Below, piece by piece: positions 32,584 through 42,588 of a stretch of DNA of 64,000 nucleotides. This DNA comes from Pontivivens marinum. Lineage in GTDB: Bacteria > Pseudomonadota > Alphaproteobacteria > Rhodobacterales > Rhodobacteraceae. The first letter of the stretch is position 1, and every line of letters begins with the position of its first letter. A model generated the notes under the pieces. It did not search any database. It had not been told where the DNA came from and worked only from the letters and a program-made list of their open reading frames with translations. The stretch covers positions 1 to 64,000 of the forward strand of contig NZ_OCTN01000007.1 in the NCBI RefSeq assembly GCF_900231835.1, given 5' to 3'. Both the position numbers and the translations under genes were made by a program.

Positions 32584-33828
32584 ATGACTGACCTAGCCCC
32601 CCCAAAGGGCACAGGTCCCCTGGCCCGACGTGAAGCGCGTCTGGCATGGGGATTGCTGTTGCCCACAATTACCGCAGTTGCGCTTGTCGTGGTGCTGCCC
32701 CTGCTGGCCATTTTCTGGATCAGTGTGAAGCCGGTTGGCCTCGCCGATCTGCGCGCGCCCGAGGTGGTGTTGCGTGAGGACCTGCGCGGCGGCCCAGAAC
32801 AGGCCGGTGATGAGGCGACGATCCGCTACCGCCTGCGCAATTCGTCACAGGACACGGTTATTACGGACGTTAGCTTCACCGATGTGGTGCCGGATGGACT
32901 GATCATCACGGAGCTGGACCCACGCTGTACCTTGGACGGTTCGGCGCTGAGCTGTGAGATGGGCGATTGGCAGGGTGGCTACCGCGAAAACCTGATGATC
33001 CCCGTGATTGTCGAACAGGCGTTTCTGGATGCGGGCGGTAGGCCACAGGACAGTACGGCACTGACACAGGGTTCTGCGTCCAGCGTGCTGACCGATGGAA
33101 CCTTCACCCTAGACAACTTCACCCGCATCTTTAGCGGCGACGAGTTTTGGGGCGTGCTGGGCGTCACGGTTTTCTACACGGTGTTCGGCACTGTAGGGGC
33201 GCTGCTATTTGGCCTGTTTGCTGCATTGCTGTTGAACAAGTCGTTCAAGGGGCAGGGGATTATGCGGGGGCTGTATCTGTTCCCCTATGTCTCACCTGTG
33301 ATTGCGGTCGCTTTTGCGTGGATATTGCTGTTCGATCCGTTTTCCGGTTCGGCCAATGCGTTGCTGCTGCAAATGGGCGTGACGCAGACCAGCATCAACT
33401 TCTTTGGTGAGAAGCCATTGGCGCTGATCATGGTGACTTTGTTCGAGATCTGGCGCTATTTCCCGCTGAGCTTCCTGTTCATTTTGGCGCGAATGCAGAG
33501 CATCGACACCGATATGTTTGAGGCGGCGGATATGGACGGGGCCTCGCCGTTTCAGAAGTTCTGGTATCTCAGCGTACCGCAATTGCTGGGTATTCTTAGC
33601 GTGCTATTCCTGCTGCGGTTCATTTGGACGTTCAACAAGTTCGACGACATCTTCCTGCTGACCGGCGGTAATGCGGGCACGCGGACGCTGACGGTGAATG
33701 TGTATGAGCAAGCCTTTGCCATCTCGAACATCGGCGCAGGCGCTGCTGTGGCTGTGGTGATCTTTGGATGTCTTCTGGCGTTCTCGCTGCTGTTTTTACG
33801 CTTCATTTCGCAAGAGGAGGGGCTGTGA
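32584..33828 (+). CDS. Sugar ABC permease with periplasmic insert (AglF-like)
   Basis: A 414-residue MalF/AglF-type permease. TM1 (LLLPTITAVALVVVLPLLAIFWI) is followed by an unusually long periplasmic stretch, about 45-180, that reads like a small beta-sandwich: IRYRLRNSSQDTVITDVSF, then DVVPDGL and CTLDGSALSCEMG. The pattern resembles a DUF11-type repeat. The core TM domain then follows, with the EAA loop EAADMDGASPFQKFWYLSVPQL. With the second permease it forms the channel of the sugar importer. Typical AglF is about 330 residues, so the insert is the odd feature. Confidence 0.87.
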   Translation: MTDLAPPKGTGPLARREARLAWGLLLPTITAVALVVVLPLLAIFWISVKPVGLADLRAPEVVLREDLRGGPEQAGDEATIRYRLRNSSQDTVITDVSFTDVVPDGLIITELDPRCTLDGSALSCEMGDWQGGYRENLMIPVIVEQAFLDAGGRPQDSTALTQGSASSVLTDGTFTLDNFTRIFSGDEFWGVLGVTVFYTVFGTVGALLFGLFAALLLNKSFKGQGIMRGLYLFPYVSPVIAVAFAWILLFDPFSGSANALLLQMGVTQTSINFFGEKPLALIMVTLFEIWRYFPLSFLFILARMQSIDTDMFEAADMDGASPFQKFWYLSVPQLLGILSVLFLLRFIWTFNKFDDIFLLTGGNAGTRTLTVNVYEQAFAISNIGAGAAVAVVIFGCLLAFSLLFLRFISQEEGL

Positions 33829-35036
33829 TGAACATGCTGCGACGTGGATATATCACTGCACCATTGCTGGGTGTGTTGTGGGTGTTTGTGATTGCAACGA
33901 CGGTTGCTATCGCGATGTCGTTCGCAACGGGGTCGGCATTTCGCCCCTCGCTGCTGGGATCGCTGATCTGGGGCGTTGTCATCGGGTTGAGCTGCCTGCG
34001 TGGCGCGGTCTGGCGGCCAGTTGTGGCGGGTGTGGTGACGGTTGTTGCCAGCCTGATCGGCTTTGGTCCCTTGGTCACGGGCGAGGGCGTTTCGATGTTC
34101 TCGGCCCTATTGGGCGCGGTCGCGGCGGCTGGCTTTGCGGCATATGGCCTATGGTTGATGCTGGATGAGGTTCAGCCGGGCGATAATAACCGGCACTTGT
34201 TCGAGGCGGCGGTGATCCGGTTCATGACCGGTTTCGGCTATATCTTCTTTACCGCGATCGTGATCATCCCGTTCTATGTGATGGTCCTGACCAGCTTGAA
34301 AAACCAGTCGGAGCTGATCCAGAACCCACTGGATTTCTCCATCGATCTTAGCAAGGGGATGGAGCTGTTCCGGTCCTATGATGAGCTGTTCACGCAGTTC
34401 AATTTCGGCACCTATCTGTTCAACTCCTTTGTGATCTCAGTGCTGACGGTGTTCATCACGCTGCTATTTGCGGTGCCCGGTGCCTATGCCGTGGCGCGGT
34501 TGCGGTTTCGGGGGCGGGCGGCGTTTTCACGCTCGATCCTGATGATCTACATGGTGCCGATGATCGTTCTGGCGCTGCCTATCTACATCGCATTTTCGAT
34601 GACGGGGCTGCGCAACTCGCTGGGCGGGATCATCATGATTTATCCGGTCACAACGATCCCCGTCGCGCTGTACATGCTGCAAGGGTATTTCCGCGGACTA
34701 CCGGCGGAGATTGAGGAAGCAGGTCTGATGGACGGGCTAAGCCGCCTCGCCGTGATCTGGAAAATCACCTTGCCGCTCAGCCTGCCGGCGATGGCTAGTG
34801 TGTCGCTATATGTCTTCATGATCGCGTGGAACGAATTCCTGCTGGCCTTCATGCTGCTGGACGATCCATCGAAATTTACGCTGACGCGAGGGATCGCGTC
34901 GCTCAACTCCTCTGAAATTCCGCGACAGCACCTGATGGCGGGCTCGGTCATTGCGACTGTGCCGATCATGGCGCTGTTTTTGGGATTGGAACGTTTTATG
35001 ACGAAAGGGCTGACCGCAGGGTCGGTTAAGGGCTGA
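33828..35036 (+). CDS. Sugar ABC permease (AglG-like) with extra N-terminal helices
   Basis: A 402-residue MalG/AglG-type permease. The core (about 130-402) has FTAIVIIPFYVMVLTSLK, FNSFVISVLTVFITLLFAVPGAYA and the EAA loop EEAGLMDGLSRLAVIWKITLPL. The N-terminal ~120 residues add about four TM helices not found in ordinary MalG-type proteins (about 280-300 residues). The ATG overlaps the upstream stop (TGATG), giving tight coupling with its partner permease. Both permeases of this operon thus carry extensions, suggesting they co-evolved. Confidence 0.88.
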   Translation: MNMLRRGYITAPLLGVLWVFVIATTVAIAMSFATGSAFRPSLLGSLIWGVVIGLSCLRGAVWRPVVAGVVTVVASLIGFGPLVTGEGVSMFSALLGAVAAAGFAAYGLWLMLDEVQPGDNNRHLFEAAVIRFMTGFGYIFFTAIVIIPFYVMVLTSLKNQSELIQNPLDFSIDLSKGMELFRSYDELFTQFNFGTYLFNSFVISVLTVFITLLFAVPGAYAVARLRFRGRAAFSRSILMIYMVPMIVLALPIYIAFSMTGLRNSLGGIIMIYPVTTIPVALYMLQGYFRGLPAEIEEAGLMDGLSRLAVIWKITLPLSLPAMASVSLYVFMIAWNEFLLAFMLLDDPSKFTLTRGIASLNSSEIPRQHLMAGSVIATVPIMALFLGLERFMTKGLTAGSVKG

Positions 35037-35038
35037 AT

Positions 35039-36304
35039 ATGTCTTCTTTAGACGATCAGGCACGCGCAATTATCCGTGGTAACGATCGGGGCGGCTACAC
35101 GTTGCCGACCCGCGGGCTGTATCCATACCAGTGGAACTGGGATTCCGCCTTTGCTGCGTGGGGGTTTGCGACCTTTGACAATCCACGCGCATGGGATGAG
35201 CTGGATACGCTGATGGCCAGCCAGTGGGATACTGGCATGGTGCCTCACATCATTTTCCACACGCCCGATCCGGGCTATTTCCCCGGACCGGAGATTTGGC
35301 GCACGGGGCAAACGCCCCCGACATCTGGCATCACCCAGCCGCCCGTTGCGGCAACCATGGCCCGTTTGGTGTGGGAGATGGACCCGGAGGCAGGCCACGA
35401 CCGTATGGCAGCTTTGTATCCCAAACTGCTGGCTTGGCACCGTTGGTGGCATGAGGTGCGCTGCACCCACGGTCCCGCTGCGATCACCCATCCGTGGGAG
35501 TCGGGCCGTGACAATTGCCCCGATTGGGATATCGGCATGGCGGGCGTGAACGGCGCCGATGCCGGGCCTTATGAGCGCCGCGATACCGGTCATGTTGATC
35601 CGGAGATGCGTCCGACCAAGGAAGATTACGACCGTTATATCACCATGGTGAATTTCGGGCGGAATGCAGGCTGGGATCAGGCACAAGTCGTTGCGGACGG
35701 TCCGTTCCTGATGGCCGATCCGGGGATCACCTTTATGCTGCTGCGCGCGGATGAGGATCTGGCCGTGATGGGCCGCGCCCTTGGCCATGATGTGACTGAG
35801 TTGGAGGGCTGGGCCAAGGCGCTGCGCGATGCACTGCCCCTGATCTGGAACGAGGAGCTGGGCGCCTATGATGCCCGCGATCTGCGCACCGGACAGTTTG
35901 CGAATGTTCTGGGATCAGGCGCGTTCCTCGCCTATCTGGCCGATGCTGGAAATCCGACGCTGGACGCGCAGTTAATGCGGGTTTGGGACAGCGTCAGCTA
36001 TGGCATTCCGTCGGCTGATCCAGAGGCAGCTATCTTTAACCCACGCAAATACTGGCGTGGCCCGACATGGCCGGTGCTGAACGCATTGCTTGCCGTTGGA
36101 TTGCGCGATTCCGGTCGCACCGATCTGGCAGAGCGGCTGCGTGCAGAGACGGAGAGCCTGATCCGGCAGCATGGCTTCTACGAATATTTCGATCCGAATG
36201 ACGCGACGCCCTGCGGCGGCGCTGACTTCACATGGACGGCTGCAATCTGGCTAACATGGGCAGGGCAAGGCGCCGAAGCTGATGCCGTAAGGGGGGCTGC
36301 GTAA
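35039..36304 (+). CDS. GH63-like glycoside hydrolase (glucosyl/mannosylglycerate hydrolase-like)
   Basis: A 421-residue cytoplasmic (alpha/alpha)6-barrel protein without signal peptide. The GH63-type motif [15 protein letters not shown] lies near residues 28-42. Other family-like parts are [36 protein letters not shown] (probable acid region) and the C-terminal [14 protein letters not shown]. Its size matches bacterial mannosylglycerate/glucosylglycerate hydrolases more than eukaryotic glucosidases. It lies between permease and ATPase genes of a sugar importer, so it should hydrolyse the imported osmolyte glycoside. Exact substrate uncertain. Confidence 0.82.
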   Translation: MSSLDDQARAIIRGNDRGGYTLPTRGLYPYQWNWDSAFAAWGFATFDNPRAWDELDTLMASQWDTGMVPHIIFHTPDPGYFPGPEIWRTGQTPPTSGITQPPVAATMARLVWEMDPEAGHDRMAALYPKLLAWHRWWHEVRCTHGPAAITHPWESGRDNCPDWDIGMAGVNGADAGPYERRDTGHVDPEMRPTKEDYDRYITMVNFGRNAGWDQAQVVADGPFLMADPGITFMLLRADEDLAVMGRALGHDVTELEGWAKALRDALPLIWNEELGAYDARDLRTGQFANVLGSGAFLAYLADAGNPTLDAQLMRVWDSVSYGIPSADPEAAIFNPRKYWRGPTWPVLNALLAVGLRDSGRTDLAERLRAETESLIRQHGFYEYFDPNDATPCGGADFTWTAAIWLTWAGQGAEADAVRGAA

Positions 36305-37356
36305 TGTCATCAATCGAGCTGAAATCCGTTGAGAAGTGGTTCGGCAACGCTCAGGTCATCAAGGGCGTTGATCTGAGCATCGACGAGGGTGAGTTCATCA
36401 TCTTCGTCGGGCCGTCGGGTTGCGGTAAATCCACCTTGCTGCGCATGATTGCAGGGTTGGAGGAAACCAGTCGCGGTCAGATCATGATTGCAGGGCGTGA
36501 TGCCACGGCGGAGCCGCCTTCGAAACGCGGTCTGGCCATGGTGTTCCAGTCCTACGCGCTGTACCCGCATATGTCGGTGCGTGACAATATGGGCTTCTCG
36601 CTAAAGGCGGCAGGCGTGCCCAAGGCGGAGCTGGACCGGCAGGTCAACGACGCGGCGCGTGTGTTGAAGCTGGAGCCGTTTCTGGATCGCCGTCCCAAGG
36701 ATCTGTCGGGCGGACAGCGTCAGCGTGTGGCTATCGGGCGGTCCATCGTGCGCGAACCAACGGCGTTCCTGTTCGATGAACCACTCTCGAACCTAGATGC
36801 CTCGCTGCGGGTTGAGATGCGGTACGAGATTGCAAAGCTGCACCAGTCGCTGAAATCCACGATGATCTATGTGACCCACGATCAGGTTGAGGCGATGACA
36901 CTCGCCGACCGTATCGTGGTTCTGGATGGGGGCCATATCGCGCAGGTCGGTTCCCCCCGTGAGTTGTATGAGCGGCCCGCGAACCTGTTTGTGGCGCAGT
37001 TCATCGGCAGCCCCCGCATGAATGTGATGCCGTGCACGGCCGAGGGTGCGCAATTCGTTCTGCCTGGGCAGGGCGGTGGTGCCTACGGGCGCTCACGGTC
37101 CGCAACCTCACTGGGTATCCGGCCTGAACATATCGACATGACCACTGCGGGCGACGGCCATTTGGACGGAGTTGTGGATGTGTTGGAGTATCTGGGCTCC
37201 GATACTTTTGTAATTGTTGAATGTGGCGATGCTGGAAAGGTGACTGTGCGTATTAATGGTGACACCGATTTGCGTCCGGGTCAGGCATGTGCACTGCAAT
37301 TCCGTGCGGATCACCTACATTTCTTTGATGATCAAGGGCAAGCCGTTCTTAACTGA
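36304..37356 (+). CDS. Sugar ABC transporter ATPase (MalK/UgpC-type)
   Basis: A 350-residue ATPase with Walker [10 protein letters not shown], the Q-loop, signature [14 protein letters not shown] and Walker [17 protein letters not shown], plus the switch His in [15 protein letters not shown]. The C-terminal ~110 residues form the TOBE/regulatory domain. It powers the importer encoded upstream and may be shared with other CUT1 systems. The start overlaps the hydrolase stop. The gene is followed by a strong rho-independent terminator closing the operon. Confidence 0.95.
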   Translation: MSSIELKSVEKWFGNAQVIKGVDLSIDEGEFIIFVGPSGCGKSTLLRMIAGLEETSRGQIMIAGRDATAEPPSKRGLAMVFQSYALYPHMSVRDNMGFSLKAAGVPKAELDRQVNDAARVLKLEPFLDRRPKDLSGGQRQRVAIGRSIVREPTAFLFDEPLSNLDASLRVEMRYEIAKLHQSLKSTMIYVTHDQVEAMTLADRIVVLDGGHIAQVGSPRELYERPANLFVAQFIGSPRMNVMPCTAEGAQFVLPGQGGGAYGRSRSATSLGIRPEHIDMTTAGDGHLDGVVDVLEYLGSDTFVIVECGDAGKVTVRINGDTDLRPGQACALQFRADHLHFFDDQGQAVLN

Positions 37357-37376
37357 GCGATTCTGTACGACCATAG

Positions 37377-37409
37377 AAACGGCACCGTATTTATGCGGTG
37401 CCGTTTTTT
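37377..37409 (+). terminator. Rho-independent terminator of the sugar operon
   Basis: AAACGGCACCG and CGGTGCCGTTT form an 11-bp perfect stem with an 8-base loop and a T6 run, 20 bases after the ATPase stop. Confidence 0.92.
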
Positions 37410-37773
37410 GTTTCAGCATCATTTTGCATTAAGGCAGCGCAAGCATCGCTATTCAGCAATCATTTGAACGAAGTTTTTGACTAGAATTCGCACAACGCAC
37501 GAATTGCTCGCCTAAAAATTCATCACATGTCGATTTATGACAATTGTGTGAGCAAAAATCCTTGCCGCATCTCAGGAACAGCCCCCTGATAGTTCACGCA
37601 AGAGCAGGCCCACCTGTGATTGCAAGGGATGTGTGATGACGAGACGCTTGGAACCGAGCTCGCCATCACACGGGTGCAACGTGACGTTGCCTGCCATAGG
37701 TAGGACTTGTTGTTTGCTACGGCAATATGCGGGTCTGGTCGGGTAGGCGCGCGTCCTATCGTGAGACAAACAC
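37410..37773. other. Intergenic region upstream of urtA
   Basis: About 360 bases without a gene I can support, AT-richer in its first half (37410-37570). It must carry the urt promoter. I looked for a sigma-54 -24/-12 element, expected for nitrogen control, and found no match with correct GG-N10-GC spacing. Confidence 0.6.
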
Positions 37774-39075
37774 ATGATGAAATTCTCCTCCGCCGCCAAG
37801 GCTGCCCTGTGCGCCACCACGCTCAGCATTGCGGCGCCGGCATTCGCACAGGACGCACCGTCCGGTGAGCCGATCAAGGTCGGTATTCTTCACTCGCTGT
37901 CGGGAACGATGGCTATTTCCGAAACCACGTTGAAGGACGTAATGCTGATGCTGATTGAGCGTCAGAACGCCGCCGGTGGCGTTTTGGGCCGTCCGCTCGA
38001 AGCTGTTGTCGTTGATCCCGCATCCGACTGGCCTCTCTTTGCCGAGCGTGCGCGTGAATTGCTGGAAGTTGAGGAAGTCTCCGCCGTATTCGGCAACTGG
38101 ACATCCGTTAGTCGTAAATCGGTACTGCCAGTATTCGAGGAGCTGAACGGCATCCTGTTCTACCCGGTTCAGTACGAGGGCGAAGAGTCCCAGCGTAACG
38201 TATTCTACACCGGTGCTGCGCCAAACCAGCAGGCAATCCCCGCTGTTGATTACCTGATCGCCGAGGAAGGCATCGAGCGTTGGGTTCTGGCCGGAACCGA
38301 TTACGTTTATCCGCGCACAACCAACCGTATTCTGGAGGCGTACCTGCTGTCGCTGGGCGTCGCGCAGGAAGATATTATGGTCAACTACACGCCATTCGGT
38401 CACTCCGACTGGCAGACCATCGTTAGCGACATTGCGGCCTTCGGTTCCGAGGGTATGAAAACTGCGGTGGTGTCCACCATCAATGGCGACGCGAACGTTC
38501 CATTCTACCGTGAGCTGGGCAACCAGGGTATCTCGGCCGAGGATATTCCCGTCGTCGCATTCTCGGTTGGTGAGGAAGAGTTGGCCGGTCTGGATACAGC
38601 CCCGCTGGTCGGTCACCTTGCAGCATGGAACTACTTCATGTCTGTCGATACCGATGCCAACTACGACTTCATCGATGACTGGATTGAGTTCATCGGCGAC
38701 GAAGATCGCGTAACCAATGACCCGATGGAGGCACACTATATCGGCTTTAACATGTGGGTTCAGGCGGTTGAGGCTGCTGGCACCACCGATGTCGATACCG
38801 TCATTGACTCGCTGATCGGTCAAACCGTTCCAAACCTGTCCGGTGGCTATTCCGCGATGATGCCGAACCACCACATCACCAAGCCTGTTCTGGTGGGTGA
38901 GATTCAGGATGACGGTCAGTTCTCCATCGTTTGGGAAACATCCGGTCTGGTCGCTGGCGATGCATGGTCCGACTACCTGCCTGATAGTGCGAACCTGATC
39001 TCCGACTGGCGCGCGCCAATGTCCTGCGGCAACTTCAATGTTGAGACAGGCACATGCGGCGGTGCGGCTGAGTAA
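37774..39075 (+). CDS. urtA: Urea ABC transporter substrate-binding protein
   Basis: A 433-residue periplasmic binding protein. The signal peptide MMKFSSAAKAALCATTLSIAAPAFA is followed by the UrtA/AmiC-type PBP1 fold: IKVGILHSLSGTMAISETTLKD, PVQYEGEESQRNVFYTGAAPNQQ and the late MPNHHITKPVLVGEIQ segment specific to UrtA. It captures urea (or short amides) at low concentration. It heads the urtABCDE operon and is followed by a hairpin that likely lowers read-through to the membrane genes. Expression is probably nitrogen-controlled, as usual for the family. Confidence 0.95.
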   Translation: MMKFSSAAKAALCATTLSIAAPAFAQDAPSGEPIKVGILHSLSGTMAISETTLKDVMLMLIERQNAAGGVLGRPLEAVVVDPASDWPLFAERARELLEVEEVSAVFGNWTSVSRKSVLPVFEELNGILFYPVQYEGEESQRNVFYTGAAPNQQAIPAVDYLIAEEGIERWVLAGTDYVYPRTTNRILEAYLLSLGVAQEDIMVNYTPFGHSDWQTIVSDIAAFGSEGMKTAVVSTINGDANVPFYRELGNQGISAEDIPVVAFSVGEEELAGLDTAPLVGHLAAWNYFMSVDTDANYDFIDDWIEFIGDEDRVTNDPMEAHYIGFNMWVQAVEAAGTTDVDTVIDSLIGQTVPNLSGGYSAMMPNHHITKPVLVGEIQDDGQFSIVWETSGLVAGDAWSDYLPDSANLISDWRAPMSCGNFNVETGTCGGAAE

Positions 39076-39089
39076 GCCAGCGCAGAATT

Positions 39090-39114
39090 CGGGGGCGCGC
39101 CATTTGCGCCCCCG
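39090..39114 (+). terminator. Attenuator-like hairpin after urtA
   Basis: CGGGGGCGC and GCGCCCCCG form a 9-bp perfect stem with a 7-base loop, followed by GTTTTC. It lies 15 bases after the urtA stop and 45 before urtB, so it is probably a partial terminator favouring the binding protein. Confidence 0.75.
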
Positions 39115-39158
39115 GTTTTCGGTGCTGCGGCACCTGAACTTCATTCCCGGAATTTCAT

Positions 39159-40754
39159 ATGCTCCGCCTGTTGCGTCGAACATTGACGATCCTGTTCCTG
39201 CTGCCCGCATCCGTGATGGCGCAGGGGCTGGAGGACCTCGTAACCTCGTTACCTGATGGCGATTTCGATGATCGTGCACAGGTGGTGAACGCCATCGCGC
39301 TCAGCGGTGATCCCCGTGCGTTGAACGTGCTGGAACTGCTCTCTGACGGTCAGCTTAGCTATCTGCGTGAGGACGGCCGCATCGTAACGGTGCGGGATGA
39401 GGGCGATGACGATGTTGCCTATGATGTGCTGAGCGAGGAGCGTATCGGCGTTGTCGGACGGCGCGATGCCCGCGACGTGCGCGTCAATAACGGCCTGCGC
39501 CGCGATATCGCAGCGGCCATCGGGCGGATGGGGCTGCAAAATGTCGATCCGGCTGTGCGGTTGGATGCTGCCGAACGTGCCTTCCGCGCCCGTGACCCCG
39601 AGCAAATCGACGCCCTGCGCGCCGCACTGGCCGCTGAAACCGACCCAGAAGTCACGACAGTTTTTGAGCAAGCACTCGCGGCGGCTGTCCTGCGGTCTGA
39701 CGCGGGCGAGGCTGATAAACGGATCGCGATTGCAGCGCTGGCCGCCCGTGGGGATCGTGATGCGCTATCCGCATTGTCGCCCGCACTAACGGACCCCGTT
39801 TTGGCGGGTGAGGCCCAAGCGGCAACGGATAAGATTGAGCGGTCCATCGCCTCATGGGGCTTGGCGCAAAACCTGTGGTACGGCATCTCGCTGGGTTCAG
39901 TCCTGATGCTGGCTGCGATTGGGTTGGCGATTACGTTCGGCGTGATGGGCGTCATCAACATGGCCCATGGTGAGCTGGTGATGATCGGCGCATATACGAC
40001 CTATCTGGTGCAGGAGACGATCCGAAATTCCTTCCCCGAGATGTTCGGCTGGTCGCTGGCCATTGCGGTGCCGCTGGCCTTTGTCACGGCGGGTGCGGTT
40101 GGTGTGGCGATTGAGCGGGGGGTTGTGCGCTATCTGTACGGTCGTCCGCTGGAAACATTGCTGGCGACATGGGGCATCAGCCTGATCCTGCAACAGGCGG
40201 TCCGCTCGATTTTCGGCCCGAACAACCGTGAGGTCGGTAATCCCGAATGGATGTCGGGCGCTGTGGATATCGGGCAGATGGCCATGACGTGGAACCGGAT
40301 CTGGATCCTGGTATTTGCGCTGGCGGTGTTTGCCGCGCTGATGCTGGTGTTGAAGCGCACGCCGATTGGCCTGCAAATGCGGGCTGTGACGCAGAACCGC
40401 GCGATGGCGGCCAGCGTCGGTATTCGCACCGGTTGGGTCGATGCGATGACATTCGGGCTGGGCGCAGGTGTTGCTGGCTTGGCGGGCGTAGCGTTGAGCC
40501 AGATCGACAACGTGTCACCGAATTTGGGGCAAAGCTACATCGTAGACAGCTTTATGGTCGTCGTCTTTGGCGGTGCCGGAAACCTGTGGGGTGCGTTTGC
40601 GGGCGCATTCTCACTGGGCATTGCGAATAAATTCATGGAGCCGTGGGTCGGTGCTGTGCTGGCAAAAATCCTGATCCTCGTTGCGATTATCCTTTTCATT
40701 CAGAAGCGGCCGCGCGGCTTGTTCGCGCTCAAGGGCCGTGCGGTGGATTCATGA
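39159..40754 (+). CDS. urtB: Urea ABC transporter permease UrtB
   Basis: A 531-residue LivH-like permease with the UrtB-specific N-terminal extension: signal-like MLRLLRRTLTILFLLPASVMA, then an Ala-rich helical periplasmic domain (about 25-235). The eight-TM core begins WYGISLGSVLMLAAIGLAITFGVMGVINMAHGELVMIGAYT. The EAA-like loop MRAVTQNRAMAASVGI is present. It forms half of the urea channel with UrtC. The length is typical of UrtB rather than LivH (about 300). Its stop overlaps the urtC start. Confidence 0.94.
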   Translation: MLRLLRRTLTILFLLPASVMAQGLEDLVTSLPDGDFDDRAQVVNAIALSGDPRALNVLELLSDGQLSYLREDGRIVTVRDEGDDDVAYDVLSEERIGVVGRRDARDVRVNNGLRRDIAAAIGRMGLQNVDPAVRLDAAERAFRARDPEQIDALRAALAAETDPEVTTVFEQALAAAVLRSDAGEADKRIAIAALAARGDRDALSALSPALTDPVLAGEAQAATDKIERSIASWGLAQNLWYGISLGSVLMLAAIGLAITFGVMGVINMAHGELVMIGAYTTYLVQETIRNSFPEMFGWSLAIAVPLAFVTAGAVGVAIERGVVRYLYGRPLETLLATWGISLILQQAVRSIFGPNNREVGNPEWMSGAVDIGQMAMTWNRIWILVFALAVFAALMLVLKRTPIGLQMRAVTQNRAMAASVGIRTGWVDAMTFGLGAGVAGLAGVALSQIDNVSPNLGQSYIVDSFMVVVFGGAGNLWGAFAGAFSLGIANKFMEPWVGAVLAKILILVAIILFIQKRPRGLFALKGRAVDS

Positions 40755-41851
40755 CCAAACTAATCGACAGGCGCATGGGGTTTTTCCTGATCGCGCTGTT
40801 CATAGCCGTTGTTGCGATTCCGGTGGGCAATCTGGCGATCGAGGGCAAACCCGTTGCATCCTATGTGGTGCAGTTGTCAGGCAAGTATCTGTGCTATGCC
40901 TTGCTGGCCGTGGCGCTGGATCTGGTGTGGGGATATTGCGGTATCCTCAGCCTAGGGCACGGTGCGTTCTTCGCGCTGGGCGGCTATGCGATGGGCATGC
41001 ACCTGATGCGCGAAATCGGCACGCGGGGCGTTTATGGCGATCCGGTTCTGCCCGATTTCATGGTATTTTTGAGCTATGAGCAGCTGCCATGGTTCTGGTT
41101 GGGCTTCGATCAATTCTGGTTTGCGGCGCTGATGTGCATGCTGGTGCCGGGTGCGCTGGCCTTTGTTTTCGGGTGGTTCGCGTTCCGGTCGCGTGTGTCG
41201 GGGGTGTATCTGTCGATCATCACGCAGGCGATGACCTATGCGTTGATGTTATCCTTTTTCCGCAATGAGATGGGATTTGGCGGCAATAACGGCCTGACGG
41301 ATTTCAAGGATGTGCTGGGCTTTGACCTGCAATCCGATGCAACACGGGCCGGTTTGTTTATCGCCAGCGCGGTTGCCTTGGTTGCGGGTCTGATGATTGC
41401 GAAGGCAATAGCCTTGAGCCAGCTTGGTAAAGTGCTGATCGGTATTCGGGATGCGGAAAGCCGCACGCGGTTTCTGGGCTACCGTGTTGAGGGGTATAAG
41501 CTGTTCGTTTTTGTTGTGTCGGCCATGATGGCCGGCGTTGCGGGGGCGCTGTACACGCCGCAGGTTGGTATCATCAATCCGGGTGAGTTTTCGCCGGCAA
41601 ACTCGATCGAGATTGTGATCTGGGTTGCACTGGGCGGGCGCGGCACCTTGGTCGGTGCGGCGATTGGGGCGATCTTTGTCGCCTTGGCCAAGACGCTGCT
41701 GACAGGCTGGATTCCTGAGATGTGGTTGTTCGCACTGGGCGGCCTGTTCGTATTTGTCACCCTGTTCATGCCACGCGGCGTGCTGGGCGTGATCGAGGAA
41801 AGCTGGGCCAAGCTGCGACGAACCGAGCCGGTCAAGGAGGTGACGCCATGA
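40751..41851 (+). CDS. urtC: Urea ABC transporter permease UrtC
   Basis: A 366-residue LivM-type permease with about ten TM helices. Markers are LDLVWGYCGILSLGHGAFFALGGYAMGM, the loop IGIRDAESRTRFLGYRVEGYKLFVF and GGRGTLVGAAIGAIFV near the end. It pairs with UrtB in the inner membrane. I chose the ATG at 40751, overlapping the urtB stop (ATGA); the longer frame from 40643 runs inside urtB. Its stop overlaps urtD. Confidence 0.94.
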   Translation: MTKLIDRRMGFFLIALFIAVVAIPVGNLAIEGKPVASYVVQLSGKYLCYALLAVALDLVWGYCGILSLGHGAFFALGGYAMGMHLMREIGTRGVYGDPVLPDFMVFLSYEQLPWFWLGFDQFWFAALMCMLVPGALAFVFGWFAFRSRVSGVYLSIITQAMTYALMLSFFRNEMGFGGNNGLTDFKDVLGFDLQSDATRAGLFIASAVALVAGLMIAKAIALSQLGKVLIGIRDAESRTRFLGYRVEGYKLFVFVVSAMMAGVAGALYTPQVGIINPGEFSPANSIEIVIWVALGGRGTLVGAAIGAIFVALAKTLLTGWIPEMWLFALGGLFVFVTLFMPRGVLGVIEESWAKLRRTEPVKEVTP

Positions 41852-42585
41852 CCGCGCAGTTATACTTGGACGGGGTTGAGCGCAGCTTTGACGGGTTCAA
41901 GGCAATCACCGGCCTGTCCCTGCATGTGCGTAAAGGCGAGCTGCGCGCGATTATTGGGCCGAACGGAGCGGGCAAAACGACGATGATGGACATCATCACC
42001 GGCAAAACCCGCCCCGATAAGGGGGAGGTGTTCTGGAATGAGAAGGTCGATCTGACCAAAACCGATGAGGCTGGCTCTGCCCGTCTGGGCATCGGACGGA
42101 AATTCCAGAAACCGACGGTAATTGAGAGTCTGAGTGTCGAGGATAATATCGGCCTCGCACTGAAAACCGACCGCTCGGTTTTTGCCACATTGTTTGCGCG
42201 CCAAACACCGGCGCATGCGGATCGGATTACGGAATTGCTGCATCTGGTCCGCTTGGCGGACGAACGTGCGCGCCCCTCGGCTGATCTGAGCCATGGGCAG
42301 AAGCAATGGTTGGAAATCGGGATGCTATTGGCGCAGGAGCCGGAGTTGTTGCTGGTCGATGAACCGGCGGCGGGCATGACCGATGATGAAACCATGCGCA
42401 CGGCGGAATTGCTGCGCGATCTGGCCGGTACGCATACTGTCATCGTGGTGGAACATGACATGGAGTTCGTGCGCGCCCTGAATTGCAAGGTAACGGTGCT
42501 GCATCAGGGCCGTGTGCTGGCCGAGGGGTCCATCGACCACGTTTCGGCCAATCCCGAAGTCGTCGAAGTTTATCTGGGGCGCTGA
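41848..42585 (+). CDS. urtD: Urea ABC transporter ATPase UrtD
   Basis: A 245-residue LivG-type ATPase: Walker A GPNGAGKTT, IGRKFQKPTVIESLSVEDN (characteristic of UrtD), signature LSHGQKQWLEIGMLL, Walker B LLLVDEPAAGMTDDE and switch VVEHDMEFV. The SHGQ variant of the signature is usual for UrtD. It supplies energy with UrtE for urea import. ATG at 41848 has AAGGAGG upstream and overlaps the urtC stop. Confidence 0.95.
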   Translation: MTAQLYLDGVERSFDGFKAITGLSLHVRKGELRAIIGPNGAGKTTMMDIITGKTRPDKGEVFWNEKVDLTKTDEAGSARLGIGRKFQKPTVIESLSVEDNIGLALKTDRSVFATLFARQTPAHADRITELLHLVRLADERARPSADLSHGQKQWLEIGMLLAQEPELLLVDEPAAGMTDDETMRTAELLRDLAGTHTVIVVEHDMEFVRALNCKVTVLHQGRVLAEGSIDHVSANPEVVEVYLGR

Positions 42586-42588
42586 GAA

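Noticed and set aside
37410-37773. Sigma-54 promoter for the urea operon
   Set aside because: A GG...TTTGC stretch near 37703-37720 has 11 rather than 10 bases between GG and GC and otherwise matches poorly.
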